From assembly GCA_016584305.1 (NCBI GenBank), contig JACEEZ010019797.1:1-64000 (forward strand): a stretch of DNA of 64,000 nt, in the 5' to 3' direction. This DNA is from Chionoecetes opilio. Its lineage: Eukaryota; Arthropoda; Malacostraca; Decapoda; Majidae. The notes beneath the pieces are model-generated. The model saw only the letters and a program-made list of their open reading frames with translations, was not told the DNA's origin and did no database searches. Positions 56,345-64,000 of this stretch are shown one piece after another. A program made the translations under genes and the position numbers. Numbering within the stretch: the stretch's first letter is position 1; every line of letters starts with the position of its first letter.

Positions 56345-56727
56345 ATTGATTACACTGGGGAACAAATTTTTGTTGAGTTAGGTCTGATACTTGTTATTAA
56401 GTAAATTTTGGGTGCTGAATCCAAAACTGATATCAGTTTTTCTCTATCACGTCAAGTTTTTGAACTGTAGGATTTTCGTTTTTTTTTTAAATATGAAAAA
56501 TACGTAATAACAGTAACAGTGCTATTTTATAAAAAGTTGCAAATGTTAACATACATGAAAATGAAAGAAATAGGATGAATAGAATGTTTATTTAACATCA
56601 TATGTTTTTAGAAAGTATAAGAAAATTGGTAGTCATAAAATACGTTGTAGTTTTGAGTTTCAATTGAACATCTGATGCAAAATAGCAGAATAGAATCATT
56701 ATGTAACGTTTCATTTCTTTGGGTAAG
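56345..56727. mobile_element. end of another transposable element, cut by the N joint
   Basis: Begins CACTGGGGAACAAATTTTTG after a GATT repeat. The same sequence starts at 62835 in degraded form, where it leads on to a protein fragment. Hence 56345 is taken as one end of that element. Confidence 0.6.
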
Positions 56728-56985
56728 NGGCCCCCCCCCTTTTTGGGAGGGGAGGGTTTCTCTCCGGGACCGAATCCAACATTTATGAGAAGGCTGGCCT
56801 TCTCAAAAAGTTAGGGTTTTTTTTAATATTAACTTTTTATTTTTTTTAAGAAACTCCATTCTTTAGTATTTCTTTTTTTAAAATTTTTTATTCTACCAAA
56901 ATTTTTTTTTTTAGTTTACTTACATGTACCTTCTGTAGGCAGGCGTCAATAACCCGCAGTTGCGGCCCCTTTAAACTAAAATCAA
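56728..56985. other. N joint and low-complexity sequence
   Basis: After N 56728 comes a stretch with long homopolymers (C9, T10). It matches nothing else here. It has the look of raw long-read sequence. Confidence 0.5.
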
Positions 56986-56986
56986 T

Positions 56987-59900
56987 CCAATCCAACCCAA
57001 TAATATACAAAATGGAAAATTACTTTGATAATAACTTTTATACGTTTATACACATCTATTCTGAGACATTGCACGTATATTGGAAATTAAAAAAAGTTTC
57101 GTTCACGAATAATAAGGTCTATAGATCTTTTTTCCCCTTTTCCCCCCTTAAATACTAAACTTACACGAAATTGCTTAAGAAATAGTTATTTTGTAACGCC
57201 ACCAATGAAAATGAATTTTCTTTATAAAATATCACGGTTACATTTTGCCTTTTTTTTTTGGTCAAATTTTTTTTTTTTTTTACTCCGTGTCATTTTTCCC
57301 AAATACTTCATCCTTCATTAACATACGTTTTGCTCAAAACACACTGTTCTTTTACACATTCTTTCCTCAAGGTTTTTTTTTTCTCATTACACCAAGGAAA
57401 GCCGGAAAATTTCTTTTTTCGAATAGCCTTTACACGCTTCTTTTTAAAATCATCTTAAGGGGGTTGGCATTTAAACGATAAACAATTTATTACTTTTCCT
57501 TTTCACCCTTTCCCCGGGATGGTGAGTATTTCCCGGAAATAATGCTCAAAACGAATTTTTAAATTACCCCGGCATTTTTGCGGTCTTTTTTTTTTATTAC
57601 CCCACGGGCAAGCCTCAAAATTTTCTCTGACAGCGTGTATAAGCTTCTTTAATTCAGCTATAACGTGTGGTGAATTTTACCCCCTTGGGAAATTTATTTG
57701 TTTCTAAAGAACCATTTTATTATGATTCAACACACCAATTTTGTTTTTTTCCAAGGATTTTTTCCAGAGAACCACGGGGAAGCCTTTAAACCCCTGGTTT
57801 TTTATTCACTATAATGGGGGGCAATAACATACGCTTCCGAGATAATAATGTTTACCTGTTTTTAAGTGGGTAAAAGGCATTTTCTCCAATGAACAATTAA
57901 GTTTCATGCATTCATTCCGATAAATTTTTTTTTAAAAATTTATACCACAGGGGGCCCTGTTGAACTCATGACATTTTTCCCTCCCTTTTTTTTGTGAAAT
58001 AAAATACGGTACTTCCCTTTTAATGTTTTTCCTTTTTACGCAGCCTTTTTCATTGTAACGGGGGTTTTAAGGGTTTTTGGGGGGTAAAAGGCACCTCTTA
58101 AATTTCAAAACACGTTAAATTTAATCTTCAATGGATTTTTTCCAAATTATACCCAGGGAACCCAGTCAAAACGGTTTTTTATTCGTCAAAAATAGGGTGA
58201 AATATCACACGGTTCTCGAGTTAAAATAATACTGTTTCCGCAGCCTAGTTCTAATTTATAGGAGTACAGGTTTTCTGCTTTTAGAGACAAAGGCTTTTGT
58301 CACACGGTCCTTTTTCCTCAGGCAACACGTAACAGGGCGCTCTACTTTCTATATCTTTCTTGTAATTACAATAATCATAAAATTTTTTGTGTTTTTTATA
58401 GGTGGTTCGGCATTACATGCTCCCTTTAGAGGCTTCAGTTGGGTCGAAAAACTCACGAAAAACCCAGACACTTTTGGGCAAATTTGCGCCATACGAATGC
58501 ATAGCGAGCCAGCGCCCTCTGATCCCCTTTTCCCCCCGGGCTCCCCTTCCAGACTTCGGCAGGGGCGAAAGCGCGTAAATTTCATCTCGGCGAAACCGGG
58601 ATGAGGAATATTGGGCCCGGTTATTTTATAAAACAAAATCGCCCGGTTTTTGATTTAGAATAACATGATCCTTAAAAGCAATTGTAAAAATTTGGCACAC
58701 AGTTTTCGGTGAAAGGTAAATTTTCGCCGGAAAAAAAAACTTTAAAACGAATTTAGCAGCGAGTCAAGTAAAAAAAAGTTTCTTAACCGCACTTCAAATT
58801 TTGGGCTATGAGGAAACTTTTAATGGGGCCCAGAGAGAAGCCTACGCGCGGTAATGGCAGCAGGGGTGGGACGACAGCACTAAAACCCGAGCTTTCCTCT
58901 TGTGTCGGAATACAGGAAAAGACTTTTTTCTGAATCCCGTGGCCTCGATGTCGGGGAGAGTCAACACAAGCCCATGCTATGGCAGGTTTGGGTTGGTGAA
59001 ATCCCCCTTAAGGGGAGGGCAGTGCCCCGACCTCAAATTCCCTTTGTTATGGAGAGTGCCAGGTCGGGCCCAAATTTCAGTCAGAGAAGTGAAATGATTC
59101 GCGCCGCGCCAATCATTATTGGGACGAGATTTCCATGACCAATGTCGTGCCTGAATCCCTTTGAACGTGGTAAAGTTAGATGGCCCCCAAATTTCCCCTT
59201 CGGAGACAAAGTCGTGCTATTTGTGGGATTTTTCGTAAAATTCCCAGGGTGCCAACGCACACCAGCTCGGTCCCCAGAAAATTTGTCAAAAATCGGGAAC
59301 GGCCCATTTCAACCTCCAATCACACAGTCAATGAGAGTGTTGAGCAGGAGCGAAATTTCTGGGAAATTTTGTTTGGCATTTGGTAAGGGGTGTCTTGCCC
59401 CCCGAAATACCTGTGGGTTCTTTGTTTCCACCCGAGTCCTATGTTCAAAAGAGGAAATTTGGTCGTTTTTGTTTTCGGCCCGACGTTCCCCACAGAATCT
59501 CACCCCGAAGGTCACTTGTCGTCGGGGGAATCCGATGTGGATACGCCAACAATTTTCGTATCACGAAAAAAACAGCTTTCAGGGAAACCCCAAAGGTATA
59601 TTCGTCGAAAAAAGAACACGGGAGACGACGCCCTGCGCATAGCATCGAAAAGGGTAAAAAAACAAGGACAGTCAATAAGCAAACTTATACGCGGAACATT
59701 GTTAAAAGGATCCCCTCAGCAAGTCGTTTAGTCGACATGGGGTTTGGGTTGAAAAATCGTCGACACCTTTTTCAACCACTAGGGGACTAGGCAATCAATG
59801 ATGACGCCGTCTTTCGGTAGCCGTTACGAAATAATATTTAATGTGGTTTTTAGGGGGTTTAAACTTCGATCGGTTATGTGGCTACGCTCTTGGAGACCGA

Positions 59901-62820
59901 GATCAGTTTTAAAAACCACATCCAAAATATCGCCGCGAAAACAAACCACCGCCTTTACAAACTAAATTTATATGGGTTTTTTAGGTTTGGTTGAAAATTC
60001 GATCTGGTTATGTGGCTACGCGTCTTGGTAGACCGAGCATCAGTATTTAAAACCCCACATCCTAAAACCCGCCGCGTCAATGAAAATTTCGGAGTTAAAT
60101 TAGTAGGGCAAAAATTTCCCCGTAAAAAAAATTTAATGAGTGCGGAGGAACCGTAGGCACTTGGAAGACTCCCAAATACTATTACAAATATGTTTTCAAT
60201 AATAACGCTTATTATAGTGCTTTCTACGTTAAGCCCAAAAAATTATAATTTTTGCCGGGCAGGTACAAAAATCAATTTGTTGGCATATCAACCTTTTTTT
60301 TTTGTCTGATACGGGGCCCTACAATTATAGTGGGTTTAAGGTTCGGGCGGGCGCAGCACGCCGAGACCTTAAAAAAGCTACGTCGTACGAAATAGGGGAA
60401 AATTGGGAACAATAACAACAAAATTTTTTTTTTCCCAAAAATTTTCCCTTTTAAAGATTTTAAAAACATTCATTTCAACCTTCAATACTCCCCAAACAAC
60501 GTCGGGGGGTTGCCTTTAAACAACCTACGTCTACCAAAGATATATTACTTTTTCACCACAAAATAGTCCTTTTTCGCTTTTTTTCCAAAAAAAAAAAAAT
60601 TCCCCAAATTACTGATACGTACCCAAAACACACTGCGTTGGTTTTTCAGCTACTACAGGCGAACGAGAGCGCTTGGACCGTACGTTTTTGAGCGACTTAT
60701 GTTTTTTTTTTGCGATTTTTGGCTTTTGGTGATAGGCCCTTTAGACCAAAACGAGTACCCACCCCGAAAGACCACTTTGGGTAGATAATAACGGGGAAAA
60801 ATCCAGGGGCCAGGAAACATTTTATACCCGAAAAAACGAGGCGATTTTATATGAAAAGTAAAATTTCCGGCGTCGGCGGCTTTGGTAGATCTGAGTGAAA
60901 AAAATTTAGGGCCCCAACAATTCTGATTTCTGGCTTTATTTAGATGAATTTACTTCCCGGGATACCACTGGTCGGCCTCAAAAGGAATTTTTATGTTCAT
61001 ACCATTTTCCCACGTGATGGTTATGTGAATTAATGAAAATGTGATTTCCAAAAAAATTCGGACCATAGCCTGCAAATTTTGCGGAAAAAAATATATTTCC
61101 CATTGCGAGAAACCCGGTTTAAGGGGCTTCTACTGATGGCGATCACGAATTGGTCTTTGTTTGCCAATTTGGATTCTAAAAGCAAGTTCCTTTTTAAGCT
61201 TTTTGCCCCTTAAAAAGCATACAACTTATCCCTTCCCCTAATATACATATTGGGGAAAATTTCATTAATAAAAAGTTTCAATCGTATTAACACCAATTTT
61301 TACTCAGATAACTTTTACGTACATTGTAAATAACAAATTTCACTTTTTCTGGCTGCAAAAAATATCATAATTTTGGCATCATTTTGGTTTTTTTTTCATT
61401 TTTTGGCTAAACTATTGATCAAACAGAAAAATGTAAAATAGCTTTTGCCAGTTCCCAAAAAACGCAATGGACAGTCCCTTTAGCCTAACTTGTCATTCTC
61501 CAGATATAAAATTTTTTTTTATTTTAGAATACATTTTTGGGGCTTTATTTTTGCATGAAATTTCCAAATCCGTGTATACCACTGGATCGGCCTTTAAGAG
61601 CTGCTTTAGTTAATAAATTTTCTCTTTTCGTTATGGTTAATGTGATTTAATGAAAATGTGTTTTTTTTAAAAATTTCCTGAATTTATTCATTGCCTGCCG
61701 ATTTGCCGAAAAAAAAAATATATCCCCAATTTTATAAACTAGGTTTAAGGGGTTCTAATGAGGGGCAAATCACGAATCTGGGTTTTTTTTGCTGATATTT
61801 TATATAAAAGCAATTTTCCCTCTGTAAGCTTATTTACCCCCTATACATGCCCAAGGATAATCAATATCCCCAATATTTACAGGGAAAAAATACTGATTAA
61901 AAGTTTATACCGTCATTTTAACACATTTTTTACTGAGCCATTTTCACGATCTATGGAAATAAAAAAAAAAATTTGTCTTCACGAAAACAAAAAAGCCTTA
62001 GATCTATCTGCCCCTTCCCTCCTAAAAATAAACCTTACAAGAAAATGTCTAATTAAAATTGGTCATTTTGGCAAAAAATCCACCCCAAAGCCAATGAAAT
62101 TTACGTCAACATGTCACGGTCTAATTTCAGCCTGTTTTTTTTGGTGGAAAAAAAATTATAGTATTTATCCGGTCTTTTGACAATAATTTTTCCTTTAATT
62201 TAATCAACGTTCTCAAAAACAATATTTTAAATTTCACACTTTTATTCTCAACGTTTTTTTTTTTATTACACCACAGGAAGCCTGGAAAATTTTTCTTCAG
62301 AAAAATCTTTTTCAAACTTTTTCAATTCATCTTTAAAAGTGTTGTGCATGTTTAACGACCCCTTTTATTACCAGGGCATTTTTCTACAGTATTTCTTTTT
62401 AAAAACCCCCCAGGCAAGCCCGGAAAATTTTACAGACAAGCGTGTTAAAGCTTCTTTTTAAAACAGCTATAACGTGTGGAATTTTTGTCGCTTGGCAATG
62501 TATTTTTTTAAAAAGCAGTTGGATTTTTATGAAAAACAAAAAAACGCATAATTTGTTTATTTCTAATGGATTTTTTTTTTTGATTTCACCACCGGGAACC
62601 CTCTTGAACCCGGGTTTTTTTTTTATTTTTGGGGGGGGGCAAAAACATACGGTTTCGAGATAATAAAGTTTTACCCGTTTTTTAAGGGGCCCAAAAGGCA
62701 CTTCTCAATGAAAAAATAAGCTTCATGCAATCTTTTTGAGAATTTTTTTTTCCCAATAACCACGGGAGGGCCCCTTGAAAAATCGGGTTTTATTTTCTAA
62801 ACGTTTTGTGAAATAATTTA
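56987..62820 (+). repeat. error-rich copy of 49985-56340
   Basis: The order follows 49985-56340 throughout: 210-bp arrays, protease remnant at about 58400, helicase at 58790-59720, 145-bp units at 59830-60080, hairpin at 60340, 3' block at 60660, 650-bp units from 60930, arrays to 62810. Small deletions and changed homopolymer lengths occur every few bases in coding and non-coding parts alike. It is either an unpolished read or a strongly decayed copy; I favour the first. Confidence 0.8.
58395..59720 (+). pseudogene. degraded protease-helicase remnant (copy C)
   Basis: Shares both deletion junctions with copy B (protease joined to helicase near 58745; loss of the late helicase motifs near 59610). 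In the block corresponding to 52459-52960 it resembles copy A instead: CACACAGTCAATGAGAGTGT, AGGAGCGAAA, ATGTTCAAAAGAGG. Not translatable over more than short stretches. Confidence 0.75.
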
Positions 62821-62822
62821 TT

Positions 62823-64000
62823 GATTTATTCACTGGGGAACAAATTTTGTTGGTTTTGGTCGATACTTGTTTTTAATAAAATTTTGGGTGGAATCAAAAA
62901 ATGATACAGTTTTTTTCTATCACGTCAAGTTTTGAAATGTTTGGATTTTCGTTTTTTTTTTTAATATGAAAAATACTGTACAAACAGTAACAGGCTTATT
63001 TTTTAAAAAATTTTCAAAGTTAACATACAATAAAAAATGAAAGAAAAGGCAGAATAGAAAGTTTTTTTAACATCATCATGTTTTTTGAAAGGATAAGGCT
63101 ATAATTTGTGCAGGTTTAGGAAAAATTTTCGTTTGTAGCTTTGTCTGGAGGTTTTAATTGAGGACTACCGTTTTAGCTCCAAAAATACAGCCCTCATATG
63201 ACATCCATTACCCTGGTAACGTTCTTCCCAAAAACCTTCAAATCTTGGTGAAAAACGTTCCCTTGCCGTCGAGCAGCACCAAGATTTTCCGGAAATTTGG
63301 GAAGATGGTATGCAAAAAATGTATTTTAAAACTCAGTTTTAACCAAGGCTTTGTATCCCAATAGTTTTTTGAACAATTTTGTGTAATTACTTGCAGGTTT
63401 TCCAAGAAAGTTTTTTGACGACGTCTTGTGATAGCCAAGCATTCTTTTAAGGTTGACATAGTACCCTTTTAATTGTTCATCTTTTAGAGCTGTCGAATTT
63501 TTGGACCACAAAACACCGGCCTTTATTTTTTTAATTGGGGCAGTCCCGGAAAAAAGCCAAGATGATGTATTCAAACAGTGCCATCAGTTTAAATGCTTTT
63601 CAAATTTTTTCATGAGACCTAGTTTTATGTGCAAGGGGGGGAAAATTATTTTCTTCCCGCAACAAGTGGGTCAGTACAATGTTTGGGTTCCAGGTTTAAA
63701 TCAGATTCGGAGGCCAATTCGTTGAAAACCCAAAGTTCTCTCGACTCTGCTATCCACATACAAGAAAGAGGGATATTTGGTATCCACGTTGTTGACCAAG
63801 AAGGAAGGGGGAAACCCTTTTTAAAGGGCAACCCAGATGATCCCAATTTTGTTTTTCAAAAGCAAAACTCAAGACTCTTTTCATCTCCATATCTTCACGA
63901 AGAAGACCGAATCCCCAAAAGGGACTGCGCCAAACAAATTGCCCTTGTAGAAGGACACACTTTAAGCTCCCCTTTGAGCTATCAATAAAAAAATCCCATT
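62823..64000 (-). mobile_element. transposable element with arthropod uncharacterised protein fragment (runs off the window)
   Basis: Minus strand. The element end lies at about 62835 (degraded CACTGGGGAACAAATTTTG). From 64000 downwards, in shifting frames, it reads WDFFIDSSKGSLKCVLL, then GLLREDMEMKRVL, LLGQQRGY, SRELWVFNELASESDLNLEP, IKKIKAGV, LGYHK, NYTKLFKKLLGYKAL and LKLSFKIHFLH. The order matches a high-copy uncharacterised protein I know from many arthropod genomes, with features such as the W-x-L-F-I-D-S-S-K and M-S-L-K-I-H-F-L-H blocks. Function unknown; the linked terminal sequence supports a mobile element. Frameshifts are dense, as in the neighbouring low-quality stretch. Confidence 0.55.

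Noticed and set aside
63629..63988. Plus-strand open frame of 119 codons
   Set aside because: It is antisense to the W-D-F-F-I-D-S-S-K family fragments, which fit a known motif order on the minus strand.

Overview
This window reads as nuclear DNA of a decapod crustacean, most likely a brachyuran crab. The evidence is a spliced gene of the scygonadin-like crab antimicrobial peptide type, long CT/GA/TA/CA microsatellites, degenerate TTAGG-type repeats, and a dense load of LINE, SINE, Harbinger, hAT-like, piggyBac-like and Helitron-like elements. There is no prokaryotic gene organisation. Host coding capacity is one credible small gene. Almost all other coding sequence belongs to transposable elements.

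Layout. 1-4.3 kb: fold-back repeat, TA microsatellite, a hairpin-plus-minisatellite repeat (R1), SINE-like and hAT-like pieces. 4.67-8.40 kb: a 3.7 kb element with about 390 bp terminal inverted repeats and a decayed minus-strand gene of a recurrent uncharacterised invertebrate protein family. 8.6-21.3 kb: an inverted duplication whose arms (9.76-12.10 and 16.11-19.99 kb) each carry a scygonadin-like gene. The right one (complement of 16781-17501, three exons) is open and the left one is a pseudogene. Two DNA transposons inserted only in the right arm, with target-site duplications and matching empty sites in the left arm. A LINE fragment lies between the arms. 21.9-23.8 kb: an RTE-type LINE. 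24-29.6 kb: TTAA-flanked MITEs, a segment with seven 41-bp hairpins, and two more R1 copies. 29.7-33.1 kb: one palindrome of about 3.4 kb with TTAGG-like DNA at its centre.

33.5-64 kb: head-to-tail copies of a large Helitron-like element. The fullest copy (A) has two tandem-repeat arrays, a Ulp1/C48-type cysteine protease gene, a 260-codon unknown ORF, a Helitron-type N-terminal zinc finger, an interrupted region where the Rep nuclease should be (it holds a Ty3/gypsy fragment and an N joint), a Pif1-like helicase, tandem 145-bp units and 41-nt hairpins. A nearly intact 4.58 kb PIF/Harbinger transposon (transposase plus a spliced MADF/Myb-like gene) sits in the 145-bp units of copy A. Copy B has the empty site. 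Copy B (50-54.3 kb) is an internally deleted derivative. The stretch 57.0-62.8 kb follows B and the start of the next unit in the same order but is full of indels, and looks like unpolished long-read sequence. The window ends in a minus-strand fragment of another recurrent arthropod TE-associated protein.

How the parts work together: the Helitron-like proteins would act as a rolling-circle replicon with an added protease, the Harbinger pair is the usual transposase plus DNA-binding partner, and the antimicrobial peptide is a host secreted defence product. All assignments come from reading the sequence. No database search was run.
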